In this document: piece after piece, positions 35,314 through 45,335 of the stretch
Layout: every line of letters begins with the position of its first letter
Numbering within the stretch: position 1 is the stretch's first letter
NCBI RefSeq assembly: GCF_000814765.1
Contig: NZ_JWIC01000007.1
Coordinates: forward strand, 1,218,500-1,282,499
Length of the DNA: 64,000 bases
Reading direction: 5' to 3'
DNA from: Pseudoalteromonas luteoviolacea
GTDB lineage: Bacteria > Pseudomonadota > Gammaproteobacteria > Enterobacterales > Alteromonadaceae
Translations under genes and position numbers: made by a program
The notes under the pieces: model-generated
Database searches by the model: none
Told to the model about the DNA's origin: nothing
Seen by the model: only the letters and a program-made list of their open reading frames with translations

Positions 35314-37575
35314 TTAGAAGCTATAAGCAACACTTAACTTAACACTACGCGGCAAAATATAGCGTCCGTTCGCTGCTGCAGGGTTACGTGGGTCCCCCTC
35401 AGTTAAACCTTGCTCGTCAGTCAGGTTATCAATAGCGACTTGTACCTGTACTTGTTCCATTGGTTCAAGGGTTAATCCGATATCGATTTTTTCATAGCCA
35501 TCTAAAACGGCACTGGGTGTGTTTTGAATATCGCTATAACGTGAGTCAACAGCAGAAATCGTGCCGTAAACTGTCGCGAACATGTCACCAAGTTCAAATT
35601 CATAACTTGGTGTGATACGTAATTGCCAATCAGGGATACGTTGTGACTTGTTACCCGTAAGTGTTGCGTCTGGACTTTGTGCTACTTCGCTGTTTTGCAA
35701 GGTACCATTTAGATTGACACTGAAACCTGAGTCATGATTGTAATTAAAATCTATTTCAATACCATGTGCCTCAGTGGTAAAACGCTGTGCAGGTAAATCT
35801 GGACGAATAGAGAATGACTCACCCTTTACTTCATTTGCAAAAAGTGTTGCAAAGAAGTCCATGTTTTCACCCATAAACTTGTAGCCGACTTCACTTTGTG
35901 CAACTTCTTTGATCAGTTCATCACCAGCAGAATAGTCATCAAAGTTATCTCTGAAATCGTCAAAATAAGGCATCTTAAAGCCTTTATTGAAACGGACAAA
36001 CACACCACTTTGCTCATCTAGTTTGTAATCAGTGCCGATTGTCCATGAGGTTTTGCGCGCGCTGTAGTCAACCGATTTTGTGATCACGCCATCAAGGCCT
36101 TCATCAACGGTGTAGTCAACCTGGTGGCGCTCATTACGAAGGCCTAAGTCAATCGTTAAATTGTCAGTAGCGGCGTAGCTATGTGTGGTATAAAAAGCAA
36201 GTGTTGTGGCATCACCGTTACTGTTGATGTCGTAGTTAAATCCACAGCCTTCAAGCGAGTCATTACAGGCGATGCCTGTCAGCATTTCGCCGCCTTGCTC
36301 TAAGACATGGTAGGCGGTGTTGCCTAGGCTCCACCAATCTTTCGCTGAGGTAGTTGCGGTGTAAATACCAAAGGCGCTGTTAATTTCGCCAAAATCTTTG
36401 CTGAGCGCTAAGTCGTTGGTGAAGGCTTCGATATCTTTAAGTACCACCCAACGGCCATAGTCCTGAACACGTGTGTCGGCACCATACTCTTTACCCGTTG
36501 CCACGCCTGTTGCGCTTACGCCGTTATCAGCAACTTCGGATAAGTTCATGGCATTGCCTGCAGGCACAAGACCATAAGTATTTGCTTTACCTTGAGTTAA
36601 ACTAAAGCGGTCGATAAAGTGCCAGTCATTACCAAGCTCCAATGAGATGCTACCACCAGAGACATGTCCGTCCCAGCCTCGACCTTCAGCTAAATCAATG
36701 TCCACTTTACCATTACCAGCAGAAATAGTCGCTTGGCGGTTCAGTGTACCTAGTTGAGTGTATTTTGCATCGATACCCGCCTCATTCAGTGGCGTAGGTA
36801 GATACCATGCGCCGGTGTCGTCAGTTTGGCGAGTGTAAACGTTGATTTCACCATTCTCTAATTCTTTGGTTAGTTTTATGGTGAATTGATGACCTTTTTC
36901 AGAGGTAAAACCTGCGTCACGGATCCCCGATGAGCGTTTGATATAGCCGCCTACCATATAATATAGGTCTTCGCTCACTTCTCCACTTATCACACCATCG
37001 ATACGTTGTAAGCCATAGTCTGAGGTGGTGTATTTAAAGGTGCCTTCCGTATCTGCTTGACCACGTTTAAGTCGGAAGTTGGTTGTTAACCCCGGTTGTC
37101 CATTTGACAATACAGGGTTTGGGCCGCCCCTAAGTCCTTCCATCATTGAAATGGTTTCATCGATACGGAAAATAGACGAATTTTCTAAAAATGATAGCGT
37201 TGGAGCAGGGTAAACCGGCGAACCATCCAGACTGACAGTTAAAAAAGGTGCATCACCACTTGATGTGAACCCGCGTACATTAATATTGGCTCCTGATTCG
37301 CCACCCGAGCTTTCTACCCAAACCCCTGGTATGGCTTTGAATAAGTCAGCTGTACTTTTTGGCGCAAGTCGCTCAATTAAAGATTCATCCACGTTGGTAA
37401 CGGCGTATGCGGCATCCACTTTACGGATCCCCATACCGCCAGGGGTACCAGAAATAACAATGGTTTCTACCTTGTCTTTGGCTTTATTTTGTTGCTCAGC
37501 GTTGGCTACATTTGAATATGTAATTGCGGCCATAACCGCTGCTGCAAGTGCAGAATACTTCTTGCCTAGGTTCAC
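35314..37575 (-). CDS. TonB-dependent receptor, probably for trehalose
   Basis: A 753-aa outer-membrane receptor. A signal peptide (ALAAAVMAAITYSNVANAEQ) is followed by a TonB-box-like segment (KVETIVISG), a plug with ADLFKAIPGVWVESSGGESG and VRGFTSSGDAPF, and a 22-strand barrel ending in KLSVAYSF. It is divergent from a LacI regulator that is followed by a sugar permease and trehalase, and one LacI-type operator lies 155 bp upstream of its start. Import of trehalose or a related glucoside is the natural inference. Confidence 0.88.
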   Translation of the reverse strand: MNLGKKYSALAAAVMAAITYSNVANAEQQNKAKDKVETIVISGTPGGMGIRKVDAAYAVTNVDESLIERLAPKSTADLFKAIPGVWVESSGGESGANINVRGFTSSGDAPFLTVSLDGSPVYPAPTLSFLENSSIFRIDETISMMEGLRGGPNPVLSNGQPGLTTNFRLKRGQADTEGTFKYTTSDYGLQRIDGVISGEVSEDLYYMVGGYIKRSSGIRDAGFTSEKGHQFTIKLTKELENGEINVYTRQTDDTGAWYLPTPLNEAGIDAKYTQLGTLNRQATISAGNGKVDIDLAEGRGWDGHVSGGSISLELGNDWHFIDRFSLTQGKANTYGLVPAGNAMNLSEVADNGVSATGVATGKEYGADTRVQDYGRWVVLKDIEAFTNDLALSKDFGEINSAFGIYTATTSAKDWWSLGNTAYHVLEQGGEMLTGIACNDSLEGCGFNYDINSNGDATTLAFYTTHSYAATDNLTIDLGLRNERHQVDYTVDEGLDGVITKSVDYSARKTSWTIGTDYKLDEQSGVFVRFNKGFKMPYFDDFRDNFDDYSAGDELIKEVAQSEVGYKFMGENMDFFATLFANEVKGESFSIRPDLPAQRFTTEAHGIEIDFNYNHDSGFSVNLNGTLQNSEVAQSPDATLTGNKSQRIPDWQLRITPSYEFELGDMFATVYGTISAVDSRYSDIQNTPSAVLDGYEKIDIGLTLEPMEQVQVQVAIDNLTDEQGLTEGDPRNPAAANGRYILPRSVKLSVAYSF

Positions 37576-37729
37576 AGGAGCTGCTCCCTTGGTTGTGTCA
37601 TATGTGTTGTCATAATGGCCAACTTACGCGTTGGCATCGCTTTTCGCCGCATACCTAAACGAAATTAATGATTCATTCAGTATATTTTTAATTGGTTTCT
37701 ACTGGGCGTTATTTTAAAATAGATCTTTA

Positions 37730-37743
37730 TGCAAACGTTTGCA
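37730..37743. promoter_or_regulatory. LacI-family operator upstream of the TonB receptor
   Basis: TGCAAACGTTTGCA, a perfect 14-bp palindrome with the central CG typical of LacI/GalR-family operators. A near-identical site lies before the MFS gene (39098). The rest of the 436-bp gap 37576-38011 shows no gene. Confidence 0.85.
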
Positions 37744-38011
37744 ATAGGGCTGCGATATTTTTTTACTTACAGTTTACCTAATGCTGCATGTCCATGCTTT
37801 TTTATAACCTGTGGCGTTAAGGCGGAGATAATAAAAACAATAGGTTAATAAAAAGTGTGTCTTAAATGAAAATATCTGAGGAGAAGAGTTGTTCACTGTA
37901 GATGAAACTTCTCGGTTAGTTTAATCTAGAAGCATGAAGGTTACAGGGTATTAAAGCCCATTGAGTCATGCTCAAGCATTGCAAAGTGCTTTATGAAGTA
38001 GTGAATAAGCT

Positions 38012-39019
38012 ATGCACCAAAAAAAATTAAAACTGGCTGATCTGGCTAAGTTGGCTGGAGTGTCAACCTCGACGGCGTCGCGGGCGCTCAATGACAATCC
38101 ATTAATTAAACAAGAAACGCGTGAGCGGATCCAGCAGTTAGCTAAAGAACATAATTTTAGCTTAAACGCCGCTGCAAGTCGGTTACGGTTACAAAAAACA
38201 AAGGTTATCGCGGTTTTAATAAACCTTGATTCGGAAACGGAGCAATCGATTGATGATCCATTTTTACTTAAAGTGGTGAGTGATATCAACCTTGCAGTGA
38301 ACCGACAAGGCTATGAGTTACTGTTATCAAACTCGTTTATGGCGGGCGATGATTGGCATGGTTACTTTATAGATGGACGTCGTGCTGACGGTGTCATTGT
38401 TGTAGGTCAAGGCAAACAGCAGGCGCTGATAGAAAGCGCATCCAAAGCCGGTATGCCTTTGGTGGTGTGGGGTGACCCCAAAACGGAGGCGGATTATGTG
38501 ATAGTAGGCAGTGATAATTACCTCGGAGGTAAACTAGCGGCAGATCATTTGATTTCGAGAGGCTGTAAAGCACCTTTGTTTTTGGGAGAACCTGAGCATG
38601 CTGAAATTGGTGAACGGTACAGCGGCTTTTGTGCAGCGATAGCAAGCAAAGGCATTGAAGAGGAGTGCCAATTATTGAAAATTGATATCACCAGTCAAGC
38701 GGCTTACGACGCGATAAACCTTAAGTTACGTAGTGATGGGCTTGATTTTGATGGTATTTTTGCCTGTAGTGATATGGTCGCTTTAGGCGCGATGAAAGCA
38801 CTAAAAGAACGATATGTCAGCATTCCAAACGACGTACATATTGTCGGTTTTGATGATATCGCGATGGCAGATGTTAGCTTTCCCTCTTTGACCACAATTA
38901 GGCAGGATACTAAACAAGCAGGCGAGCTTTTGGTAAACAAGCTATTGGCGCAACTTGACGGTGAGCAGGTGGTATCCAGCCAGTTGGCTATTAAACTCGT
39001 TGAACGCCAATCAAGTTAG
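38012..39019 (+). CDS. LacI-family transcriptional regulator
   Basis: A 335-aa repressor: a helix-turn-helix at residues 5-25 (LADLAKLAGVSTSTASRALN), the hinge helix with AASRLRLQKTKVI, then a periplasmic-binding-like ligand domain with GVIVVGQGKQQ, DNYLGGKLAADHLISRG and FDDIAMADVSFPSLTTI. It should bind the two TGCAAACG(T/A)TTGCA operators and respond to trehalose or a breakdown product. Regulation of the TonB receptor on one side and permease-trehalase on the other is inferred from those sites. Confidence 0.93.
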   Translation: MHQKKLKLADLAKLAGVSTSTASRALNDNPLIKQETRERIQQLAKEHNFSLNAAASRLRLQKTKVIAVLINLDSETEQSIDDPFLLKVVSDINLAVNRQGYELLLSNSFMAGDDWHGYFIDGRRADGVIVVGQGKQQALIESASKAGMPLVVWGDPKTEADYVIVGSDNYLGGKLAADHLISRGCKAPLFLGEPEHAEIGERYSGFCAAIASKGIEEECQLLKIDITSQAAYDAINLKLRSDGLDFDGIFACSDMVALGAMKALKERYVSIPNDVHIVGFDDIAMADVSFPSLTTIRQDTKQAGELLVNKLLAQLDGEQVVSSQLAIKLVERQSS

Positions 39020-39097
39020 CGTGTTGGTGCCAATTAAGTGTGAAAATCAAGATAAAAGCGGCTTAAAATGATTAACAGCTATTATTAAATTTTAAAA

Positions 39098-39135
39098 TGC
39101 AAACGATTGCATTGTTCGCGCATGAGCGCTAGACT
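39098..39135 (+). promoter_or_regulatory. Promoter and LacI-type operator of the permease-trehalase operon
   Basis: The operator TGCAAACGATTGCA (39098-39111) overlaps a -35 TTGCAT (39107-39112); 17 bases further is a -10 TAGACT (39130-39135). Repressor bound here would block polymerase. Confidence 0.8.
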
Positions 39136-39167
39136 GAATTAAACTTACAGTATTTACGAGTCTTTCA

Positions 39168-40409
39168 ATGCACAATATGCGAACTATTTTGGCTATGGGA
39201 GCCTGTTACTTTTTATTTGCAATCTTGCTCAATAGCGTTGGCACTGTGATTTTGCAAGCTATCAATACTTTTGGCGTTTCCAAAGCGCAAGCCGCATCGC
39301 TAGAAGGGTTTAAAGATTTACCGATAGCGATTGTGTCTTTTTTAGTCGCTTCATTTATTCCTCGGGTAGGCTACAAGCTGGCATTATTAGGTGGCTTATC
39401 TCTGGTTACTGTGATGTGCATGATCACGCCAATCGCAGGTAGCTTTTGGGCGCTTAAAGCGTTATTTGCTGCTGTTGGCTGTGCATTTGCGATTGTTAAA
39501 GTCTCCGTTTATGCCCTAATCGGTCAAGTCACTGACTCAACAAAATCTCATTCTAGTTTATTAAATACCATTGAAGGTGTATTCATGGTGGGGGTGCTCA
39601 GTGGGTACTGGGTATTTGCCGCCTTTTTGAGTGAAGATATTACCTCACATAATTGGTTGAACGTATATTACCTGCTTAGTGCACTATCTATTGCCACAAT
39701 GTGTTTGGTTTGGTTTGCCAAAATCGAAAAGCCGGCAGAGCAAGCACTTGAATCTGGCAGTGCTAAAAATGACTTCTTAGACATGTTGCGATTAACTTAC
39801 CAGCCTCTGGTGTTGGTGTTTGTGATCAGTGCATTTTTATATGTGTTGATTGAGCAAGGTGTCGGCACTTGGCTACCTACCTTTAATAATCAAGTACTCA
39901 ACCTACCCGTTGATGTCAGTGTGCAGCTGAGCAGTATTTTTGCGGCCAGTTTGGCCATTGGCCGTTTGGCAGCAGGTCAAATTTTGAAAAAAGTAGATTG
40001 GTACTTATTTTTGAACCTATGCCTTTTAGGTATGGCTATTCTGGTTTTATTGACTTTACCTATGACCAAAGACTTGCCACAAAACCAAATCACAAGTGTA
40101 TTTGATGCGCCTGTAGCCGCGTATTTAATGCCATTACTTGGACTATTGATGGCACCAATTTATCCAGTGATTAACTCAATTATGCTGAGTAGTCTTGAGA
40201 AGCATCGCCATGCTGCGATGACAGGCTTAATTGTGGTCTTTTCAGCACTCGGTGGTACGACTGGTTCATTAATTACAGGCTTTGTATTTGAGTATATGAG
40301 CGGTCAACATGCCTTCTATATGTCATTAATTCCAATGGCTATCATCACGATTACCTTATTTTTATTTAAAAAGCGTGCTCAACAAGTAGCGTGCTCGTCA
40401 GCAGTTTAA
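39168..40409 (+). CDS. MFS sugar permease (FucP-like), probably for trehalose
   Basis: A 413-aa major facilitator with about 12 membrane helices. It opens RTILAMGACYFLFAILLNSV and has the FucP-branch pattern of GFKDLPIAIVSFLVASFIPR in the loop between helices 2 and 3. A second ATG at 39177 is possible. It lies 14 bp before the trehalase gene, which indicates transport of trehalose across the inner membrane for cytoplasmic hydrolysis. Confidence 0.85.
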   Translation: MHNMRTILAMGACYFLFAILLNSVGTVILQAINTFGVSKAQAASLEGFKDLPIAIVSFLVASFIPRVGYKLALLGGLSLVTVMCMITPIAGSFWALKALFAAVGCAFAIVKVSVYALIGQVTDSTKSHSSLLNTIEGVFMVGVLSGYWVFAAFLSEDITSHNWLNVYYLLSALSIATMCLVWFAKIEKPAEQALESGSAKNDFLDMLRLTYQPLVLVFVISAFLYVLIEQGVGTWLPTFNNQVLNLPVDVSVQLSSIFAASLAIGRLAAGQILKKVDWYLFLNLCLLGMAILVLLTLPMTKDLPQNQITSVFDAPVAAYLMPLLGLLMAPIYPVINSIMLSSLEKHRHAAMTGLIVVFSALGGTTGSLITGFVFEYMSGQHAFYMSLIPMAIITITLFLFKKRAQQVACSSAV

Positions 40410-40423
40410 GTCGAGGAAGAAGA

Positions 40424-41914
40424 ATGAAGTTTGAGCACAGCCGCTTATTTAAGGACGTTCAATTGTCGGGGATTTTCAATGATAGCAAAACGTTTGCTGA
40501 TGCGATCCCAAAGCAATCATGGCAAGCCGTTTGTGACTTTTATGAGGAGTTGCAGCCTAAAGATTTGGCTGAGTTTGTAGACGTTCATTTTGAGTTTGCA
40601 CAGGCACCTGAGCTGGATGCATTAGATGATGTTAGCTCTGTACAAGACTATATCGAGCAGCTTTGGGGCAGGCTAACAAGGCAGGTTTGCGATCAAAATA
40701 CGAGCTCTTTACTAAGCTTGCCCAAGCCGTATGTTGTTCCAGGTGGTCGGTTTAATGAAATCTATTATTGGGATAGCTATTTTACAGCGCTTGGTTTGAT
40801 GGACTCTGGCCGAGAAGCGCTTGTTGAGCATATGCTCGATAACTTTTGCAGTTTGATAGGCTCATTAGGTCACGTACCAAATGGAAATCGTAGCTATTAT
40901 GCGACGCGCTCTCAGCCTCCGGTGACGGCTTTAATGGTCGATTTGCTATGGGATAAAAAAAGTTCTGACAAACAGTGGCTGAAAAAAGTAACGACTGCAT
41001 TACGCCGCGAATATGATTTTTGGATGAAAGGGCAAGGGGAGCTTTCTGCAAAAAATAACACGCACGCTCGTGTTGTGATGATGCCTTGTGGTGGTTTGCT
41101 GAATCGTTATTGGGATAATGAAGCGTTGCCTAGGCCTGAATCTTACCGAGAGGATTTGGAAGACGCAAAACACCTAACGGCACAGCAGAAACTTTCATTT
41201 TATCGAAATATACGTGCGGCTTGTGAGTCTGGTTGGGACTTTAGTAGTCGCTGGTTGAGAGATCCAAGTGATTTAAAAACCATTGCTACAACAGAAATGG
41301 TGCCGATCGACTTAAATGCTTTGATATATTTTTTAGAGTTACAATTAGCTCGATGCTATCTTGCTTTAAGCTATCATGCTGAATATAAAAAATTGGATAA
41401 AAGATCAAAATCGCGCGCTGATCTAATAGAACAGTATATGTGGGATGAGCAGGCAAGCTGGTATGTTGATTATGATATCGCTAACAAGTGTCAGCGAGAA
41501 GTGCAGACGATGGCTGGCGCCACGGCATTATTTTTCAACTTGGTAAAAGATGATGGCCATGCGTTGCGTATGTCGAAGAAAATTATGTCTGAGTTTTGCA
41601 AAGTAGGTGGACTTGTCACGACGCTCACTGAGACTCTTCAGCAATGGGACAGTCCAAATGGTTGGGCACCATTACAGTGGTTTGGTGTTAAAGGGCTTTT
41701 AAATTATGGTTTTGAACAGGAAGCAAAGCTGATTGGCACAAGGTGGCTTCATACACTTGAGTCGAATTTTGCCATCAACCAATGCCTGTTAGAAAAATAC
41801 AATGTCATCGAGTTGAACAAAAAAGCACAAGGGGGCGAATATATCGTACAACAAGGCTTTGGTTGGACAAACGGCGTCGCTTGTCGGTTGTACAAGTTGT
41901 TCCCAGATAAGTAG
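40424..41914 (+). CDS. treF: Cytoplasmic trehalase (GH37)
   Basis: A 496-aa glycoside hydrolase family 37 enzyme that splits alpha,alpha-trehalose into two glucose molecules. Both family signatures are present: PGGRFNEIYYWDSYFTALGL at about residue 105, and QQWDSPNGWAPLQWF at about 405. The catalytic acid is in ESGWDFSSRWL, and the base lies in the LEKYNV segment. There is no signal peptide, so it is cytoplasmic. The start follows GAGGAAG. Confidence 0.93.
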   Translation: MKFEHSRLFKDVQLSGIFNDSKTFADAIPKQSWQAVCDFYEELQPKDLAEFVDVHFEFAQAPELDALDDVSSVQDYIEQLWGRLTRQVCDQNTSSLLSLPKPYVVPGGRFNEIYYWDSYFTALGLMDSGREALVEHMLDNFCSLIGSLGHVPNGNRSYYATRSQPPVTALMVDLLWDKKSSDKQWLKKVTTALRREYDFWMKGQGELSAKNNTHARVVMMPCGGLLNRYWDNEALPRPESYREDLEDAKHLTAQQKLSFYRNIRAACESGWDFSSRWLRDPSDLKTIATTEMVPIDLNALIYFLELQLARCYLALSYHAEYKKLDKRSKSRADLIEQYMWDEQASWYVDYDIANKCQREVQTMAGATALFFNLVKDDGHALRMSKKIMSEFCKVGGLVTTLTETLQQWDSPNGWAPLQWFGVKGLLNYGFEQEAKLIGTRWLHTLESNFAINQCLLEKYNVIELNKKAQGGEYIVQQGFGWTNGVACRLYKLFPDK

Positions 41915-42112
41915 TTTTATCTACTCTTAGAGGTTGGCCGTTTTATGTGCTTTCCTCTGAGGGTTGTTTTATCAAGTGCTATGCACTCCCTTGACCCCTC
42001 TACCATTTCACAACACTTACTAGAATGGCTGCAATGTAGTAGCACTTTTAATCTTTTTGAGGAAAAATTAAGGCAGGTTAAACTCTGAGTCTGATTAGGG
42101 ATTGAAAAGAAA

Positions 42113-42136
42113 AAAGCGCCTTAAAAAAGGCGCTTT
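42113..42136 (-). terminator. Terminator of the His-rich lipoprotein gene
   Basis: AAAGCGCCTT pairs with AAGGCGCTTT. On the minus strand TTTTTTC follows. Confidence 0.85.
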
Positions 42137-42176
42137 GGCTCACAATCAAGAGACATACACGTTATACTCGGGAGTA

Positions 42177-43541
42177 TTAGTGTGCGTGTTCGCCTCCTTT
42201 TTCAATACCTAACCAAACTAAACGTTCTGGTGTAAAATCTAGCTCAATTTCAACTTTTACTTCAGCTGTTTCAAGGTCATAGCCAATGACATGCTGTGCA
42301 GTTGAATCCGTTACGTAAGCAATGTTTTCAGCGCCAGAGAATGCAATGCTAAATACAGTACCTTCAGGGATTGCTGACAACTCATGCTCATGTACTTTAA
42401 CTGAGTGTGCAATTTCCCAATGATGCTCATCACCTTCGGCGTGTTGTTCGAAAATTGTTAAGACACCGGCTGTGTCTAATACAGCTGCATGAGAGCCGTC
42501 ATAATTGAAGTTACCACCAGCAAATCTGTGGCTTTCTGTGACTGACCATTCAATCTTTTCGATTTCGCCATGTTCAGCATCAACAACGACAAGCTCAGTA
42601 CCTGCAACACCAATAAATTGGTGGCTACTTTCATGTCCAATTAAGTAACCGATGCGCTGGTTTTCAACAAAGCTTTCTGGGTTTGCAATTTTAGAAGCGA
42701 CAAACTCTCCATTTTCTTCAGCGATAACGACAACACCGTCACCACAGGCAAAAGACACATGCTCGTGGTTTTGCGCACTACCATGCAGCGCTGGACAAGT
42801 GACATCGAATACTTTTTCTTGGTCAAAGTGGCCGTCATGTTTGTGATAAACACCAATTTGTGTAGGCAGTGTAGACTCAGTTTGTGGATCGCGAATTGTA
42901 CTGAATGTGTACTCGCCGCGAGACTGAGCTGCGCCGTGCATGTTTGTTTCGTAGTGAATTTCAGCGACTTTGTCTTTATCACCGCCAAGATAAGCTTCAG
43001 AGAAAACAACGACTTCTGCATTAACAGCATCATCGCCACTGCCATCGAAGAAAATCGCAGTGCTGTGCTCGCCGTTAGTAACGTGCGCAGGTTTTACATG
43101 GTCAAAAGCAACATCGCTTAATGTAGGTGCTTCTTCATAAGGATGCATGTGGTCGCCATGATCCTCTTGCCAAATACCACCGTCTACAAATTCGACACGA
43201 CCTTGCTCGGATTGAACTAAAATAGCGTAGCGGCTGTTTTCAGTTGCATATACTCTGCTTGCATAGTTACTAGAAGCAAGTTCACCTGCGACTTCTTTGT
43301 GCTCAATATCTAGAACATGTACAGAGTTTGACTCTGGAGAAGTTACCAATAAACGACCAGCCTCACCAACTGAGTCGTGATCATGGTCATGTCCATCATG
43401 CGCGTGGTCGTCATGGCCTTTGTCTTGCTCAACAGGTTCTACGACTGGAGCATGTTCAATAATAGTTGTTTCTGTGTCACCACAAGCTGCTAGCAATGCT
43501 GTTGCAACTGCAACGGAGAGTAATTTGTGTGTGTGTTTCAT
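42177..43541 (-). CDS. His/Asp-rich zinc-associated lipoprotein
   Basis: A 454-aa protein. The signal ends in LLAACGDTE with the lipobox cysteine at about residue 20. A His/Asp-rich segment follows (GHDDHAHDGHDHDHDS, residues about 42-57). The rest is a beta-propeller-like chain of about 50-residue blades (RLLVTSPESNSVHVLDIEH, YAILVQSEQGRVEFVDGG). It ends in GGEHAH. Zinc capture at the cell surface is likely because two Zur-like boxes lie just upstream. The protein is not a known enzyme; the zinc role is inferred from the His clusters and the boxes. Confidence 0.78.
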   Translation of the reverse strand: MKHTHKLLSVAVATALLAACGDTETTIIEHAPVVEPVEQDKGHDDHAHDGHDHDHDSVGEAGRLLVTSPESNSVHVLDIEHKEVAGELASSNYASRVYATENSRYAILVQSEQGRVEFVDGGIWQEDHGDHMHPYEEAPTLSDVAFDHVKPAHVTNGEHSTAIFFDGSGDDAVNAEVVVFSEAYLGGDKDKVAEIHYETNMHGAAQSRGEYTFSTIRDPQTESTLPTQIGVYHKHDGHFDQEKVFDVTCPALHGSAQNHEHVSFACGDGVVVIAEENGEFVASKIANPESFVENQRIGYLIGHESSHQFIGVAGTELVVVDAEHGEIEKIEWSVTESHRFAGGNFNYDGSHAAVLDTAGVLTIFEQHAEGDEHHWEIAHSVKVHEHELSAIPEGTVFSIAFSGAENIAYVTDSTAQHVIGYDLETAEVKVEIELDFTPERLVWLGIEKGGEHAH

Positions 43542-43602
43542 ATTTCTTTCAATTATTAGAGTATTTAAGTTGCAGGAAATGGGTAAATACGCCTGCTTTT
43601 AT

Positions 43603-43646
43603 AATGTTATAAAATAACAATTTGAGATTATGTTATACTATAACGT
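43603..43646 (-). promoter_or_regulatory. Two Zur-like operator boxes
   Basis: ATGTTATACTATAACGT (43630-43646) fits the gammaproteobacterial Zur consensus GAAATGTTATANTATAACATTTC in the core ATGTTATANTATAAC. A second, weaker copy AATGTTATAAAATAACAATT lies at 43603-43622. They are 62-105 bases upstream of the lipoprotein start. Confidence 0.75.
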
Positions 43647-43831
43647 TGCTGTTGTGCAAGGCGCAATTGGCACTAATTTGAAAATTAGTCCCTAAAAGTG
43701 GATCTATGAGTATGTCGATTAAGGCAATTAACTTTGACTACTTAAAAGTGAGTCGATTTATAAGTTATCGATGTGATGTGTTTGCAAGGAACGCGTGAAA
43801 GAAGAGGTGAAGGCGGAGAGCCTGATCACAC

Positions 43832-44107
43832 TTATTCTGATAAAAATATGACTCTAACGGCAATGGCGATAAAAACGATAAGAACCAGAATTATTTCTAT
43901 TTTGTGTACTAGCGATTTTGTTTTTTGGTTTTTCTTTTCATTTTTGTAGGCCATTTTATACTCCTCATTAGGGTGGCGTTTTTCATAGGCAGCATTGGCT
44001 TTTTTGGCAAATTCGGAGCGTTTTTTTGGGCTTAAGTTTTGGTTCATCGCGTCTTGATAATCGACCACTTTACCCTTTGACACTCTCGCTCTGGGTGCGC
44101 TACACAT
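43832..44107 (-). CDS. Small tail-anchored membrane protein, unknown function
   Basis: A 91-aa protein. The N-terminal 60 residues are highly basic (SPKKRSEFAKKANAAYEKRH, YKNEKKNQKTK). One C-terminal membrane helix follows (IEIILVLIVFIAIAVRVIFL). A GAGG ribosome site is 7 bases before the ATG. No family was recognised. Confidence 0.65.
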   Translation of the reverse strand: MCSAPRARVSKGKVVDYQDAMNQNLSPKKRSEFAKKANAAYEKRHPNEEYKMAYKNEKKNQKTKSLVHKIEIILVLIVFIAIAVRVIFLSE

Positions 44108-44336
44108 AATTACCTCGGTTCGTTAGCTCCACGGCAATAACGTGCAATCATGCTCTGCCGAGTGAACTCCTCGCTACGACTTTTTAATTATAGTACTTTT
44201 AGATTGCCCTGTCGTTTATATTTTCTAAATAAATAAGATTTATGTCCGATAATATAGGTAAGAGACTAAAACTTAAAGTTTAGAATATAGCTGTTTTGAG
44301 GCGAAACAAGGAATGAGCAGTATTGGGAGAACGCCT

Positions 44337-45335
44337 ATGTATAAAAGTATCATCCATATCTTATCAACCGCTGTTCTGGTGACTCTGTTGCTTGGGTGTG
44401 ATGGCGTGAGTGAAAATCCAAAGCAGGCTTTCCATCAAGTCAGTGAAGTGCCAATAGATCTTGGTGTGTTTTCATCACATGCCGACCTAGTTGCTTTCGT
44501 GGCTCAAGGCACATTGAACATTGCAAAGACCGATGGCAGTGGTGTTTTGGCTCAGTTTAAATTGAACGAGACCAAGGTAACAGATATTGCAATATCACAA
44601 GACAATCGGCTGTTAGCCGCAAGCTTCACAACGTATGTGGTGGTCTGGGATCTCGTCGACAAGGTGAGGTTAGGCCAATTCGATGTTTCAGGAGAGTCAG
44701 AATTTGCTAAAACGTCAAAGATAGCCATTTACGCAAACCCAATGCAGCTGTTAGTGGGGATGACTGATGGCACCATCAGTGTGATTGACTTTGAAAATAA
44801 ACTGACTAAGCGAATTAAGTATCATGATGCCAGAGTGAGCTTTCTCGAATTAGGTACGCAGCGACAACTCATACTCAGTGCAGGACATGATGGTGTAGTG
44901 AATATTTTAAATGCGAGCACATTGCAGCCAACATTCGAGCACCGACTGTCAAAACGTGTGACGAGTGTCGCCTATAATTTATCGCAAAATCTACTTTTTG
45001 CATCTGATGCGCTCAATGAGCAAATAATCCTCAGGCCTTTCTCATCAGAGCGGGCGTTAATTAAGCTTGCTTATCGCGAGCGATTCAGGTGGTTTCGCGC
45101 TGCTGCATTTAGTCCTGATGGTCAATACTTAGCAACTGGGTCTAGTAAGTCTTGGTGGACATTGTGGGATGTAAATACGGGGCAAGAAATTGACGCTTAT
45201 GGCATTCAAGCGGCAACTTCTACGGCATTGATCGTTGATATGCACATCAATAGAGAGCGTAAACTGGTCACATTGAATAGCGATGGGATTATTGAATATT
45301 GGGATATCAATATCTTAAAAAATTTGACTAGGTAG
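44337..45335 (+). CDS. WD40-like lipoprotein, copy 1
   Basis: A 332-aa lipoprotein (lipobox LLLGCDGV). WD40-type blades are visible (for example SQDNRLLAASFTTYVVVWDL, AFSPDGQYLATGSSKSWWTL). The ATG at 44337 is preferred because GGGAGA lies 7 bases upstream and the signal peptide starts there; the ATG at 44313 has its AAGGA too close. It is followed 147 bp later by a paralogue. The pair probably forms periplasmic beta-propeller scaffolds; the partners are unknown. Confidence 0.75.
   Translation: MYKSIIHILSTAVLVTLLLGCDGVSENPKQAFHQVSEVPIDLGVFSSHADLVAFVAQGTLNIAKTDGSGVLAQFKLNETKVTDIAISQDNRLLAASFTTYVVVWDLVDKVRLGQFDVSGESEFAKTSKIAIYANPMQLLVGMTDGTISVIDFENKLTKRIKYHDARVSFLELGTQRQLILSAGHDGVVNILNASTLQPTFEHRLSKRVTSVAYNLSQNLLFASDALNEQIILRPFSSERALIKLAYRERFRWFRAAAFSPDGQYLATGSSKSWWTLWDVNTGQEIDAYGIQAATSTALIVDMHINRERKLVTLNSDGIIEYWDINILKNLTR

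Noticed and set aside
36000..37615. Plus-strand frame at 37265-37615 opposite the TonB receptor start
   Set aside because: Shadow of the receptor signal and plug region; no ribosome site or domain.
42641..43121. Frames on both strands overlapping the His-rich lipoprotein
   Set aside because: Antisense or frame-shifted shadows of a gene with clear lipobox and repeats.
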